This document shows, piece by piece, positions 34,930-45,689 of a stretch of 64,000 nucleotides of DNA. The translations under genes were made by a program, and so were the position numbers. The stretch's first letter is position 1; every line of letters starts with the position of its first letter. Source of the DNA: Thioalkalivibrio sp. K90mix (GTDB lineage: Bacteria > Pseudomonadota > Gammaproteobacteria > Ectothiorhodospirales > Ectothiorhodospiraceae). Under the pieces are notes generated by a model. It saw only the letters and a list, made by a program, of their open reading frames with translations, did no database searches and had not been told where the DNA came from. Location of the stretch: NCBI RefSeq assembly GCF_000025545.1, contig NC_013889.1:1729501-1793500 (forward strand), in the 5' to 3' direction.

Positions 34930-35511
34930 ATGAACACGCATAACACCATCAACGGCCTGAACGTGGATCAGATGACCACGACCGTGCAGGCCCTGCAGGA
35001 CAACCGCGAACTCGCGCAGTTCGAGTTTCGCGCCCGCAACACCTGGATCAGCGGAGGCGAGAATCGATCGACCATCAAGGACTTCTATGGCGCGGGTGCC
35101 GAAGACACCTCGCGGGATACCGGGTGGGAATTCACCAACGGCGAACCGCCGGTGCTACTCGGCAACAACGAGGGTGCCAACCCGGTTGAATACCTGCTCC
35201 ACGCGCTGGCGGGATGCGTCACCACGACGACCGTGCTGCACGCCACCGCCCGGGGTATTCACATCCGTTCGCTTTCGACCGAGCTGAAAGGAACGATCAA
35301 TCTGGAAGGTCTCCTGGCGCTCAATGACGAGGTCCCGGCCGGCTACCAGGACATCACCATCCAGATGCAGGTCGACGCGGACTGCAGCCAGCAAGAGCTG
35401 GACGACCTGCTCCGGTTTGCGCAGGAACATTCGCCGGTGTGCAACACGGTCTGCCGACCGGTACCGGTCAGGATCGAGCGCGTGGCCCATGCCGGCCGGT
35501 CGGCGGCGTAA
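34930..35511 (+). CDS. OsmC-family peroxide/thiol protein
   Basis: 193 aa. OsmC proteins reduce organic hydroperoxides with a Cys pair. Here LAGCVTTTTVLHATARG carries the first Cys, and HSPVCNTVCRP the second with one extra Cys. The N-terminus is longer than in short OsmC proteins, as in the YhfA/OsmC-like group. Divergent from the GlxA-type regulator. The ATG follows AAGCGGAG with 8 nt spacing. Confidence 0.9.
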   Translation: MNTHNTINGLNVDQMTTTVQALQDNRELAQFEFRARNTWISGGENRSTIKDFYGAGAEDTSRDTGWEFTNGEPPVLLGNNEGANPVEYLLHALAGCVTTTTVLHATARGIHIRSLSTELKGTINLEGLLALNDEVPAGYQDITIQMQVDADCSQQELDDLLRFAQEHSPVCNTVCRPVPVRIERVAHAGRSAA

Positions 35512-35712
35512 TGCGGACGACTGGAACCACCTGTCCCTTGCCAGCTTCCGCGGTTCCAGTGCGACGGCGGCGCACGCAGTACGCGCCGTCGTCCACTCGA
35601 CGCTGAATGGCAGGCAAGGGGGTTTCATCGTTCGGCGCCTGCCGCCACAAACGGTGCACATGACCCGCGAAGGCCCTACATTGGACGAAAGGAATGACCC
35701 AGGGAGCGGTGA

Positions 35713-37533
35713 GTGACAGCCGAGCAGTGGATGATCTTCGGGGTGCTGGCGGTCACCCTCGTGTTGTTTGTATGGAACCGCTGGCGCTACGACATCGTGG
35801 CGATCGGGGCGCTGCTGGCGGCGGCCTTTCTCGGGCTGGTCCCGTTTCGCGAGATGTTCTCCGGCTTCGGCCACCCGGCGGTGATCACGGTCGCCGCCGT
35901 GCTGGTGCTGAGCCGGGGGTTGCTGAACGCCGGGGTCGTGGACACGGTCGCGCGGCAGCTCACCCGTGTGGGCGACCAGCCCTGGGTTCAGGTGGCCGCA
36001 CTGACGGGGATCGTGGCGCTGGCCTCGGGGTTCATGAACAACGTCGGCGCGCTGGCCCTGCTGATGCCCGTGGCCATCTGGATGGCGCGCCAGAGCGGGC
36101 GTTCGCCCTCGTTCCTGCTGATGCCACTGGCGTTCGGGTCGCTTCTGGGCGGGATGCTGACCATGATCGGCACGCCGCCGAACATCATCATTGCCGAGTA
36201 CCGCGCGGAGGCGACAGGCACCGCGTTTGCAATGTTCGACTTCCTGCCGGTGGGGCTGGGGGTCGCGCTGGTTGGCGTGATCTTCATTGCGCTGATCGGC
36301 TGGCGGCTGACGCCGCAGCGCGAACGCCCGGCCGCCAGCGGCGAGCTGTTCGAGATCAGCGCCTACCTGACCGAGATACGCGTGCCGGAGGACAACCGCT
36401 ATGTCGGGCGCACCGTCTACGAGTTGATGCGCGAGCTGCGCGGCGAGGCCGAGGTGGTCGTGGTCGGACTGGTACGCGGGGAACGCCGGGAGCCGATGCC
36501 TGCCATCTACGAGGTGCTGCGCGCGGATGACATCCTGCTGGTGGAGGCGGACTCCGACAGCCTGAAGACGCTGCTGGACGTGACCGAAATGGAGCTGCAG
36601 GCGCGGGTCGAGGAGGAGGAAGAGCAGGAGCAGGCCGAACAGGAAGGCAACGGCGAGAAGCGCGACAGCGCCCTGGGCGAACTGGCGCTGGAGGAGGCGA
36701 TCGTGACGCCCGGCTCGCGCCTGGTCGGCGCCACGGCCAGTGCCCTGGAACTGCGCCAGCGCTACGCGGTGAATGTGCTGGCGGTGGCGCGCCAGGGTGT
36801 GCGCCTGCGCGAGCGCCTGGACCAGGTGCGGTTTCGGGCCGGGGACATTCTGCTGGTACAGGGAGGCGAGGAGGAACTGCCCGGTGCGCTGAGCGAGCTT
36901 GGCTGCCTGCCCCTGGCCTCGCGCGGGTTGCGCATCACCCGGCCGCGCAAGGTGATCCTGGCCAGCAGCCTGTTTGCGCTCGCGCTGGGCGCGGTGGCGC
37001 TGGGCTGGGTACCGGCGGCACCAGCGCTGGTCGGGGCCGCAGTGGCGATGGTACTGGTCGGGCTGATCGGGCCAAGCGAGGTGTATCGCGGGATCGAGTG
37101 GCCGGTGATCGTGCTGCTGGCCGCGCTGCTGCCGGTGGGCCAGGCGCTGGAGACGACCGGCGGCTCGCAGCTGATCGCCGATGGCCTGTTCACGCTGGGC
37201 GAGGCCGCCTCCCCTGCCATGATGCTGGCGCTGTTGATGGCCGTGGTCATGCTGCTGTCGAACGTGATCAACAACGCCGCGGCGGCGGTACTGGCCGCAC
37301 CGGTGGGGATCGCACTGGCGCGGTCGATGGAGGCCGCACCGGACCCGTTCCTGATGGCCGTGGCCATCGGCGCCTCCTGCGCCTTCCTCACGCCCATCGG
37401 GCACCAGTCGAACACGCTGGTGATGGCGCCGGGTGGCTACGAGTTCCGCGACTACTGGCGCATGGGGCTGCCGCTGTCGCTGCTGGTCATCGTGACCGCC
37501 GTGCCGCTGATCCTGTGGATCTGGCCACCCTAG
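35713..37533 (+). CDS. SLC13/DASS-type anion permease with two RCK_C (TrkA-C) domains
   Basis: 606 aa. Hydrophobic halves at residues 1-205 and 415-606 enclose a cytoplasmic insert with two RCK_C domains (EISAYLTEIRVPEDNRYVGR; DSALGELALEEAIVTPGSRL) and an acidic coiled stretch EEEEEQEQAEQEGN. Transport motifs include ASGFMNNVGALALLMPVAIW and IGTPPNIIIAEYRA, and near the end SNVINNAAAAVLAAPVGIAL and FLTPIGHQSNTLVMAPGGY. Related proteins carry sulfate or dicarboxylates; the substrate here is unknown. Start is a GTG preceded by GGGAGCG. Confidence 0.92.
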   Translation: MTAEQWMIFGVLAVTLVLFVWNRWRYDIVAIGALLAAAFLGLVPFREMFSGFGHPAVITVAAVLVLSRGLLNAGVVDTVARQLTRVGDQPWVQVAALTGIVALASGFMNNVGALALLMPVAIWMARQSGRSPSFLLMPLAFGSLLGGMLTMIGTPPNIIIAEYRAEATGTAFAMFDFLPVGLGVALVGVIFIALIGWRLTPQRERPAASGELFEISAYLTEIRVPEDNRYVGRTVYELMRELRGEAEVVVVGLVRGERREPMPAIYEVLRADDILLVEADSDSLKTLLDVTEMELQARVEEEEEQEQAEQEGNGEKRDSALGELALEEAIVTPGSRLVGATASALELRQRYAVNVLAVARQGVRLRERLDQVRFRAGDILLVQGGEEELPGALSELGCLPLASRGLRITRPRKVILASSLFALALGAVALGWVPAAPALVGAAVAMVLVGLIGPSEVYRGIEWPVIVLLAALLPVGQALETTGGSQLIADGLFTLGEAASPAMMLALLMAVVMLLSNVINNAAAAVLAAPVGIALARSMEAAPDPFLMAVAIGASCAFLTPIGHQSNTLVMAPGGYEFRDYWRMGLPLSLLVIVTAVPLILWIWPP

Positions 37534-37564
37534 GGAAACACTGATTCATGTACACGCTCGACCC

Positions 37565-39682
37565 TTACGGCGCGTCCACCTCGTCCACGTCCTGGCGCAA
37601 CAGGTCCAGGCGCTCCTGCACGGCCTCGGGGTAGTCGGCCTGGTGGCGGCCGCCCAGGTGTTCGGCCAGGAAGGTCTCCAGCCCGGCGAAGAAGGCGAGG
37701 CGATTGGTCTGGTCGACCAGACCGTGGCCTTCGTCCGGAGCCAGCAGGTACTCGACCGGGTGTCCGGCCTCGCGCAGGGCTGCAACGATCTGGTCGGACT
37801 CCTGCTGCTTCACGCGCGGGTCGTTGGCACCCTGCGCGACCATCAGCGGTGCCTGGATGTTCTCCACGTGGAACAGCGGCGACTGCGCCTTGAGGCGCTC
37901 GCGGTCGTCCGGGTCCTCCGGATCGCCGACGCGGCCGTGCATGCGGCGGATGCCGGCCTCCCAGTACGGCGGGATGGATTCCATCAGCGTGATCAGGTTG
38001 GACGGTCCCACCATGGAGACGCCGGCGGTGTACAGCTCGGGTGTCCAGGTGAGACCGGCCAGGGCCGAGTACCCCCCGTAGGAGGCCCCGAAGATCGCGA
38101 CCCGCTCGGGATCGGCGATGCCCTGGTCGATCAGGTATTTCACGCCGTCGGTGACGTCGTGCTGCATGACACCCGTGCCCCACTCCTGGTTGCCGGCGTT
38201 GAGGAATTCCTTGCCGAAACCGGAAGAACCACGGAAGTTGGGCTGAAATACCGCATAGCCACGGTTGGCGAGGAACTGCACCGTGCCGCTGTAGCCCCAG
38301 GTATCGCGAATCCACGGGCCGCCGTGCGGCATCACCACCAGCGGCAGGCCTTCCGGCTCCGCGCCGTGCGGGAGCGTGAGGTAGCCGGGAATCTCCTGGC
38401 CGTCGCGCGCGGTGTAGCGGATCGGCTCCATCGGCGCGAGGTGTTCGCGCGGCAGGTCCGGGCGCCCCTCGTACAGTCGTTCGATCTCGCGCGTCTCGAC
38501 GTTCGCGAGATACACGCTGCCCGGGTCGGTGTCCCGGATGACCCCGACCGTCCACAGGGACTCGTCGCGGGTGCGCGAGGTGATCTCCAGCTCACCCTCG
38601 CCCAGCTCGTCGCGCAGCCAGTCCAGGTGCGACTCGAAGTCCTCGTCATGGGCGTAGATGCGCTGGCGATCCCCGGTGTACACCGTGGCCAGCAGGCGAT
38701 GGTCCTGATCCGAGAACTTCGCGCCGCCAAGGTCGACTTCGCCTTCCGGATCGCGATGCACCCGCTCTTCCTCGCCAGTGGCCGGGTCGAACAGGACCAG
38801 TTCGATCAGGTCACGCTCGTCCCCCGCGTTGGTGCGCATATAGAGCCGCTCGCCGTCGGGATGGAAATTCGCGATGGAGCAGGTCTCGCCGAACGCGCAG
38901 GTATAGATGGACTCAAATTCGTCCTGCGACTGCACGCGCAGGATCTCGGTGCCCGCGTCGTCCGTCGTGCGCACGGCCTTGCGCAGCTCGCCTTCGTGGA
39001 AGCCCCAGCCCTCGATCTCGGCGGTGTTCTTCGCCACGCGGGTCTTCTCGCCGGTCTCCAGCGCTACGCGATAGACATCGTGCAGGCGAGGGTCGCGTTC
39101 GTTCAGCCCGACGAAGATGTACTCCGGGGTCGAGCGCGGGACATGCTGCACCCGCGCCTGCACGCCATCACCCCCGGCGAGGTGGCGCGACTCGGGAATC
39201 CCGTCCTGCCCGACGGCGTCCTTCAGCGCGATCACGCGCAGCTCAAGATTCTCGTCGCCATCGCGATCGCGCACGAAGATCAGGTGCCGTCCGTCGCGGG
39301 ACCAGAAAAAGCCCATGATCGAACGCGGCTCCGCGGTCAGCGGACGGGCCGACTCCAGGCGATCGCCCCGCTTCATCAGATGCAGGTTCATGGCGCCCTC
39401 GTGGGCGCTCACCAGTGCCACGTAGTCGCCATCCGGCGAGATACGCCCGGCGGCATGCTGCGGATCACGGAAGAACTGCTCCAGTTCAAGCAGCGGGGGC
39501 GCCTCGCCCTGTGCCCACGGGCTTTCGTTACCTTCCACGAGTTCGGCCTCGAGCTCGGTCTCGGCAGCGCCGATGGTCGGCACGGCGAACAACGCCAGCG
39601 ACACGCTCAGCGCGATGGCCGCGGGCGACCTGCGCCGCTTCGTGATCCCGTGATTCGCCAAACGCTCACCCGTGGACTGCAT
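37565..39682 (-). CDS. Secreted S9-family prolyl oligopeptidase
   Basis: Serine peptidase of about 705 aa. Start at the ATG at 39682 (GGAGACAAG upstream); a signal peptide follows a basic stretch ([20 protein letters not shown], then PTIGAAE). The middle is a WD-like beta-propeller. The catalytic domain has the nucleophile in [13 protein letters not shown], the Asp in [12 protein letters not shown] and the His in APDEGHGLV. All three catalytic residues are present. It converges on the SLC13 gene with a 31-bp gap. Probably periplasmic or exported. Confidence 0.93.
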   Translation of the reverse strand: MQSTGERLANHGITKRRRSPAAIALSVSLALFAVPTIGAAETELEAELVEGNESPWAQGEAPPLLELEQFFRDPQHAAGRISPDGDYVALVSAHEGAMNLHLMKRGDRLESARPLTAEPRSIMGFFWSRDGRHLIFVRDRDGDENLELRVIALKDAVGQDGIPESRHLAGGDGVQARVQHVPRSTPEYIFVGLNERDPRLHDVYRVALETGEKTRVAKNTAEIEGWGFHEGELRKAVRTTDDAGTEILRVQSQDEFESIYTCAFGETCSIANFHPDGERLYMRTNAGDERDLIELVLFDPATGEEERVHRDPEGEVDLGGAKFSDQDHRLLATVYTGDRQRIYAHDEDFESHLDWLRDELGEGELEITSRTRDESLWTVGVIRDTDPGSVYLANVETREIERLYEGRPDLPREHLAPMEPIRYTARDGQEIPGYLTLPHGAEPEGLPLVVMPHGGPWIRDTWGYSGTVQFLANRGYAVFQPNFRGSSGFGKEFLNAGNQEWGTGVMQHDVTDGVKYLIDQGIADPERVAIFGASYGGYSALAGLTWTPELYTAGVSMVGPSNLITLMESIPPYWEAGIRRMHGRVGDPEDPDDRERLKAQSPLFHVENIQAPLMVAQGANDPRVKQQESDQIVAALREAGHPVEYLLAPDEGHGLVDQTNRLAFFAGLETFLAEHLGGRHQADYPEAVQERLDLLRQDVDEVDAP

Positions 39683-39775
39683 ACCTTGTCTCCCGTTACG
39701 TGCTGCACCAGCGACAGCCACGCCTCCCCGCGGGTTCCCGCCGAGGGCGGGAAACGCCGGCCAGCCAGCGAATGG

Positions 39776-40183
39776 CTAGTCCTTCCAGCCGCGGAAGCCC
39801 TCGCGTACCGACAGGCAACGGGCGTAGCCCAGCTCGCGCAACAGCTCGGCGGCGCGCAGGCTGCGACGACCGCTGTTGCACAGGCACAGCAGGATCTGGT
39901 CCTGCGTCACGTGGTAGCGATTGATCAGCGAGAGGAAGTGCTGAAAGTCGCGATCATCCGGCTCGTCCGCGTCCAGCAGCTCCTGCTCCTCCTCCGAGAT
40001 CGCCCGCCCCAGCAGCTGCTTCAGCCGGAACAGCGGCACCGACACCGCGCCTTCCACCTCGCCCTCCAGCTCCAGCTCGAAGGGCTGGCGGATGTCCAGC
40101 AGCACGGCCAGGCCGATATCCACCAGTTCGCGCGCCGCGTTGACGCTGATTTCCAGCTGCGGGTCGTTCGTCTCGTTCGCCAT
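39776..40183 (-). CDS. Rhodanese-domain protein
   Basis: Single rhodanese domain, 135 aa, cytoplasmic. The domain start ISVNAARELVDIGLAVLLDI and RQPFELE lead to the active-site loop LLCLCNSGRRSLRAAEL, with Cys followed by NSGRRS as the six-residue loop. The C-terminus LSVREGFRGWKD is standard. Sulfur-transfer role likely; partner unknown. Stands alone. Confidence 0.9.
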   Translation of the reverse strand: MANETNDPQLEISVNAARELVDIGLAVLLDIRQPFELELEGEVEGAVSVPLFRLKQLLGRAISEEEQELLDADEPDDRDFQHFLSLINRYHVTQDQILLCLCNSGRRSLRAAELLRELGYARCLSVREGFRGWKD

Positions 40184-40355
40184 GAAGGCTCCTTTGCAAT
40201 TGCGGGATCGGAAAGATCGGGATTAGGCACACTAGAAATGCCACGATTCACACGGATTTGCCTTTTTTTGGGTGCCTGGGTAGCATCCTAATTTCTTTAA
40301 TTCTAACAGACAGTTATCAATCGATGGAGCATACGACGATGGGAACCCTCACCTA

Positions 40356-40383
40356 GGCCGGGCGCCGAATTCCGCGCCCGGCC
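40356..40383 (+). terminator. Strong GC hairpin before the Rnk-like gene
   Basis: GGCCGGGCGC, 8-nt loop, GCGCCCGGCC: perfect 10-bp stem. There is no T run. It sits 38 nt before the GTG start at 40421, so it could be a leader hairpin or an attenuator. Confidence 0.5.
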
Positions 40384-40420
40384 CATGCCTTCTTCTAACA
40401 CCTCAACAGGAGATGCGACC

Positions 40421-40834
40421 GTGGCGCGCAAGAGCTCGTCTTACCTACGTCAAGCCTACGATTCCCAAGTCAACCGCTGGGTCCGCCAGGACTACTGGGG
40501 CGCGATTGGTACACCAGTCGACCTTGCCTCGCTACTCGAGAAGATCGAGAGCGAGACCCCCCATTCGGACACTACTCCCCGATGCGGACAAGTTATCCAG
40601 ACAGGCTGCTGCGTCCGCCTGCTGGACTTGCAAACCGAGGAGACCTATCTGGTCGAGCTTTGCGAGCCGGAGCACGCCCAGCCCGAGCGCGGGAAGATAT
40701 CGATCTTGTCCCCTCTGGGCTCGCGTCTGCTGGGGCTGCGCAAGAACTCGCTGGCCGAGATCACGCTGCTCCGTAGCCGACTGCGATTCCTGGTAATCGA
40801 AATACTGGCACCGGGGCACGATCCAGACCAATGA
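40421..40834 (+). CDS. GreA/GreB C-terminal-domain (Rnk-like) protein
   Basis: 137 aa. The C-terminal 70 residues resemble the FKBP-like domain of GreA/GreB and Rnk (ISILSPLGSRLLGLRKNSLA; VRLLDLQTEETYLVEL). The Gre coiled coil is missing, as in Rnk, so RNA-polymerase binding without cleavage stimulation is likely. I choose the GTG at 40421 because AGGAG lies 8 nt upstream; the frame also has an ATG at 40385 directly after a hairpin, with no ribosome-binding site. Confidence 0.78.
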   Translation: MARKSSSYLRQAYDSQVNRWVRQDYWGAIGTPVDLASLLEKIESETPHSDTTPRCGQVIQTGCCVRLLDLQTEETYLVELCEPEHAQPERGKISILSPLGSRLLGLRKNSLAEITLLRSRLRFLVIEILAPGHDPDQ

Positions 40835-40993
40835 TCCACACAGGCCTGCCGGAGGTTCACGCCCCGGCAGGCACATCATCCGGCCGGAATACCGTATCCG
40901 TGTGCTGCCTCTTCGTCTTCGTCAGAGGCTATGGGCACAATCATTCTGTTGCGGTGCCGCCACCATTTCTCGCACCCAACTCCAGGAGAATGC

Positions 40994-41272
40994 ATGAGGC
41001 TCTGGTCGAAGTGGAAAAAAGGCGGTGCGTTGTTGGCCGACGTGCTCAAGCGCAACGGGATCGACCCTACGGCGGCCGCGGCCCAGGAGGTGTTCAGCCA
41101 GATCCTGAACGAGGCGGAGGCGGCGGCCGATACACGCCTGAAGAACGAGCAGGCCGACGGGAACCTCTCGCCCGACGAGCGCAACACGCGCTGGGAGGCG
41201 CTGTTCTTTGAAGAGATTCGCGCCCGGGCCAAGGGCTACGCCCAATCTGCGCGCAACCAGCGCAAGGATTAA
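40994..41272 (+). CDS. Small hypothetical protein
   Basis: 92 aa, charged, probably helical (KRNGIDPTAAAAQEVFSQIL; WEALFFEEIRARAKGYAQSA). Start chosen at the ATG at 40994 with AGGAGA 4-9 nt upstream; the frame is open to 40931. No recognised domain, no signal peptide. Confidence 0.7.
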   Translation: MRLWSKWKKGGALLADVLKRNGIDPTAAAAQEVFSQILNEAEAAADTRLKNEQADGNLSPDERNTRWEALFFEEIRARAKGYAQSARNQRKD

Positions 41273-41346
41273 GCCCGGCCATTTCGTGGCCCCCGTCGCA
41301 CTTCGTGCTACCCTCCGCCGCGTTTCCCGTTCCACCGGTCCCGCCC

Positions 41347-41649
41347 ATGAAATTCTTCCGCCTGATCAGCGTTCTCGAGGGTTTGTCGCTCGTCACCCTG
41401 CTGTTTATCGCAATGCCGCTGCGCACGTATGCGGATATGCCGCTGGCCGTCACCTATGCCGGCTGGGTGCACGGCATCCTTTTCATCCTCTACGGTGCGA
41501 CTTCGCTGGTCGCCAGCCACCTGAACGGCTGGTCGGTGTGGAAATGGCTGCTGGTTCTGTTCCTCGGCGTGGTCCCGTTCGGCTTCCTCTACGTGGACCG
41601 CATGATCCGCCGCGAGACCACCCCCGCCGGCGAGGCCGAGACGGCCTGA
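41347..41649 (+). CDS. DUF3817-family small membrane protein
   Basis: 100 aa with three hydrophobic helices. The motifs FRLISVLEGLSLVTLLFIAM, VTYAGWVHGILFILY and WLLVLFLGVVPFGFLYVD match DUF3817 (YdzA-like) proteins. Function unknown. It follows the small hypothetical gene with a 74-bp gap on the same strand. Confidence 0.88.
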   Translation: MKFFRLISVLEGLSLVTLLFIAMPLRTYADMPLAVTYAGWVHGILFILYGATSLVASHLNGWSVWKWLLVLFLGVVPFGFLYVDRMIRRETTPAGEAETA

Positions 41650-41703
41650 CCCCACTCATCGTCAGCCGAGGCCCGACAACGGGAACGGCGGGCGCCAAGC
41701 CTT

Positions 41704-41820
41704 GTCATCCCGGCCCAGGCGAAGCGTCGAGCCGCGATCTCCCGCGCGGGCAGGCCCCATCGACCGAGCCCAACCCGCGCGCGGAGATCCCGGATAACCG
41801 CTCGCGGCTTCCGGGATGAC
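41704..41820. repeat. MITE-like element with GTCATCCCGG termini
   Basis: 117 bp bounded by GTCATCCCGG and CCGGGATGAC (perfect 10-bp inverted repeat). Inside, GATCTCCCGCGCG and CGCGCGGAGATC are also inverted. A different family from the CGTCATGGCGAG elements. Confidence 0.75.
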
Positions 41821-41933
41821 ACAGTCGGGTGCGCGATGCCGGGTGAGCCTGGAATCACGGAGCGTCGCACTTCCGCACAATGGGCTTTGGCGTGGTTTAA
41901 TCGGCGCTCCACCCCGCCGATAGCGAAGCCGCC

Positions 41934-42281
41934 ATGATTGCCGTGATCTTTGAAGTGGAACCGCATGCCGAACGCAGGCAGGACTACCTGGATGCGGCCG
42001 CGAGCCTGCGCGAACACCTGAAGGACGTCGACGGGTTCATCTCCATTGAACGTTTCGAGAGTCTCAGCCAGCCGGGCAAGGTCTTGTCACTGTCCTTCTG
42101 GCGGGACGAGACCGCCGTGCAGGAATGGCGCAATCTGGAGGCGCACCGGCAGGTGCAGGCGGCCGGGCGCGGCGGCATCTTTGTCGACTACCGCCTGCGC
42201 GTGGCCGAGGTCGTGCGCGATTACGGTATGCATGACCGCGACCAGGCCCCGCCCGACTCGCGCACGGCCCACGGGGCCTGA
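41934..42281 (+). CDS. Antibiotic-biosynthesis-monooxygenase (ABM) domain protein
   Basis: 115 aa. Short ferredoxin-like fold: MIAVIFEVEPHAERRQDYLD, DVDGFISIERFESLSQPGKV, LSFWRDETAVQEWRNLEAHR. Family members are cofactor-free monooxygenases or heme-binding proteins (IsdG-like); this one fits the general YgiN/ABM type. It converges on the NirK-like gene with a 24-bp gap. Confidence 0.88.
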   Translation: MIAVIFEVEPHAERRQDYLDAAASLREHLKDVDGFISIERFESLSQPGKVLSLSFWRDETAVQEWRNLEAHRQVQAAGRGGIFVDYRLRVAEVVRDYGMHDRDQAPPDSRTAHGA

Positions 42282-42305
42282 ATCCACCAACCGCCCCGGC
42301 GCGTA

Positions 42306-43799
42306 TCAGTCCGTGTCGCGCACGATGATGCGGCCCTGCATGTAGGGGTGCGGGGCGCAGATGTAGTCGTAGGTTCCCGGCTCGGTCAGGGTCACGCTGT
42401 CGCTCTCGGCGTGTGCCAGCAACGCAGTGGCGAACGACTGCGGACCGCTCAGGGCCACCGCGTTGTGGGCACCGGATGTCTCGCCGTGCCCGTAGGTGAA
42501 GACGTCCTCGTTGACCCAGGTGATCTTCGTGCCCGGCGCCACCTCGACGATCTTCGGGTAGAAGGCATTGCCCTTCATCTCGATCACGACTTCCTCGACG
42601 TCGGACCCGAACCGAACCGGCCGATCCGCCCGCGCGGGAACCGGGTTGGCATCGGAGTCGGGGATGCCGAATGGTGAAAGGATCCGCCGCGCTTCACCCA
42701 TCCGCTCTTCCCGCTCCGCCGGCTCGTAGGACGGGCCCTCGGCCAGGATCTCGGAAGGCGTATCGGCGTCCGCACGGGCATCCAGCAGCCCGATGGCACC
42801 GCGACTGGTACCCCCCACGCCATGATCCAGCATGGTGTAGACGCCCTCCTCCGGGGGTATCCGGAACTCGATCACCCAGGAGTCCGAGGGGCCCGCGGTG
42901 ACCGTCTGCCCGCCGGGCCACATGGCCGCGGGATGCCCCTGCCAGTACACGTAGTCCCAGACGATGCCGACGATATGGAAGGTCGAGAGCAGGTTGGGCC
43001 CCACGTTCAGGAAATACATGCGCACGTAGTCGCCCGGGCGCACCGGGATCGGGTTTTCCACGTAGCGGAACAGCTCGCCATTGAAGGCGGTGTAGCTGGG
43101 ATCGCCTTCCACCGCTTCCTTGCCGCTGGCGTACAGCTCGTGCTGCAGCATGTAGAGCTTCAGATCCGGCTCCTGCCCCAGGTCCGCTTCCAGCTGGTAG
43201 GGCTCCTCGCGCGGCTCGACCACCATCATCCCGTACTGGCCGAACATCACGTGCATGGGGATGGCATGGCCACCCGGAGCGCAGTGATACATGAAGACCC
43301 CCGGCGTCGTCGCGCGGAAGGTGATCGACTTGGTCTGCCCCGGCATGATGGAACCGACGTGCTTGGAGGTCTGGGTATAGGCGGCATGGAAGGACGCCCC
43401 GTGCATCACCGCCCCGCTATTGGTGATCTCCATGCGCACAATGTCGCCCTCGGTGACACGCAGGGTGGGCCCCGGCAGTTTGCCGTCGATCAGGAAGCCG
43501 TCGTAGACGACGCCCTGCCCGATCGGCACCTGACCCTCGTTGAGGTCGATCCTGAACACATGATCCGGCTCGATATCCTGCGAGACGTACCCGGTCGGCC
43601 GCGTCTCCAGCCCCTCGTCGCGTTCGATGATCTCGATGAAGTCGCTGTCACCGAACCGCTCGCTGAAGTCCGGCCCCGGTGAAGCCTGCGCCGCAGAGGC
43701 CACCCACCAGAACAGTCCGATCACGCACCAGGCCACGAGGTGCATACCCCGATCGTGGCGACCCATGGCCGAAGATGCTGCTGGTTTTGTGTGCTTCAT
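42306..43799 (-). CDS. NirK-like copper nitrite reductase with C-terminal cupredoxin domain
   Basis: About 497 aa, exported (signal peptide around VAWCVIGLFWWVASAAQA). Two cupredoxin domains form the NirK core: MHGASFH (His133, type 1; His138, type 2), YHCAPGG (His172 type 2; Cys173 type 1), PMHVMFGQYGMM (His and Met of type 1), STFHIVG and MLDHG (second-domain His residues). The usual catalytic Asp between the two first His (HNVDFH) is Ser here. A third cupredoxin domain (about 400-497) has an intact type 1 site (GAHN, CAPHPYM). Start at 43799 has GGGGGAG upstream. Nitrite-to-NO reduction is likely, but a related multicopper activity is possible because of the Ser. Confidence 0.87.
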   Translation of the reverse strand: MKHTKPAASSAMGRHDRGMHLVAWCVIGLFWWVASAAQASPGPDFSERFGDSDFIEIIERDEGLETRPTGYVSQDIEPDHVFRIDLNEGQVPIGQGVVYDGFLIDGKLPGPTLRVTEGDIVRMEITNSGAVMHGASFHAAYTQTSKHVGSIMPGQTKSITFRATTPGVFMYHCAPGGHAIPMHVMFGQYGMMVVEPREEPYQLEADLGQEPDLKLYMLQHELYASGKEAVEGDPSYTAFNGELFRYVENPIPVRPGDYVRMYFLNVGPNLLSTFHIVGIVWDYVYWQGHPAAMWPGGQTVTAGPSDSWVIEFRIPPEEGVYTMLDHGVGGTSRGAIGLLDARADADTPSEILAEGPSYEPAEREERMGEARRILSPFGIPDSDANPVPARADRPVRFGSDVEEVVIEMKGNAFYPKIVEVAPGTKITWVNEDVFTYGHGETSGAHNAVALSGPQSFATALLAHAESDSVTLTEPGTYDYICAPHPYMQGRIIVRDTD

Positions 43800-43842
43800 T
43801 GCGTTCTCCCCCGGACCGGGTACACGGCACCCGGCCAAATCT

Positions 43843-43857
43843 GTATACCCCATATAC
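43843..43857. promoter_or_regulatory. Palindromic operator candidate before the NirK-like gene
   Basis: GTATA, five bases, TATAC: perfect inverted repeat 43 bp before the ATG, inside an AT-rich patch. It could be an NsrR- or similar NO-responsive site; the match to known consensus is weak. Confidence 0.4.
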
Positions 43858-44024
43858 CTAATTTCTAGACGCACGGATCGAAGTTGTGCAAGTCACGCGC
43901 TCATGGGGCTGCCTGAAAATGCCTTGAACTCCCCATCGCCACCAGTGGAAACGGCGTCGGCAGTGGCCTATAGGAACTTCTTTGGCAGCCGGAAAGGAGA
44001 GCGGGCATGGGCATCATGTAGTGG

Positions 44025-45217
<1,193 letters not shown>

Positions 45218-45657
45218 TCATCATTCCACCGATCGAGGTGTCCACCAACATTAGACCAGCACATCATTGAGGAGTTCAAGCAGTTTGTGGCGCGCGGTAA
45301 CGTCATCGACATGGCGGTCGGCGTCATCGTGGGGTTGGCGTTCGGGCAGATCGTGTCGTCCCTGGTGTCGGACGTGCTGATGCCACCCATCGGTCTGCTG
45401 ATCGGCGGGGTCGACTTCTCGGAGCTGATGATCGTGCTGCGTGAAGCGGAGAACGGCGTGGCCGCGGTGACGATCAACTACGGCACCTTCATCAAGCGCG
45501 TAGTGGACTTCCTGATCATCGCGGTGGTGGTGTTTGCCGCGATCAAGACGATCAGCCGGCTGCAGCGGACGAAGGAAACCCCGCCCGCGGAACCGCCCGC
45601 CCCCAGCAACGAGGAAAAGCTGCTCGCCGAGATCCGCGATCTGCTGAAGTCAAAGTA

Positions 45658-45680
45658 GCGGCGAGGGAAGCCCCCGCCGC
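45658..45680. terminator. Hairpin between convergent mscL and the MBL gene
   Basis: GCGGCG, mismatch, GGG, loop AAG, CCC, CGCCGC. It overlaps the last base of the mscL stop and ends 10 bp before the stop of the opposing gene. No clear T run. Confidence 0.4.
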
Positions 45681-45689
45681 CACTTGGCG

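Noticed and set aside
37643-40291. An 882-codon open frame antisense to the S9 peptidase and rhodanese genes
   Set aside because: It spans two clear minus-strand genes and their gap, with shadow-type composition.
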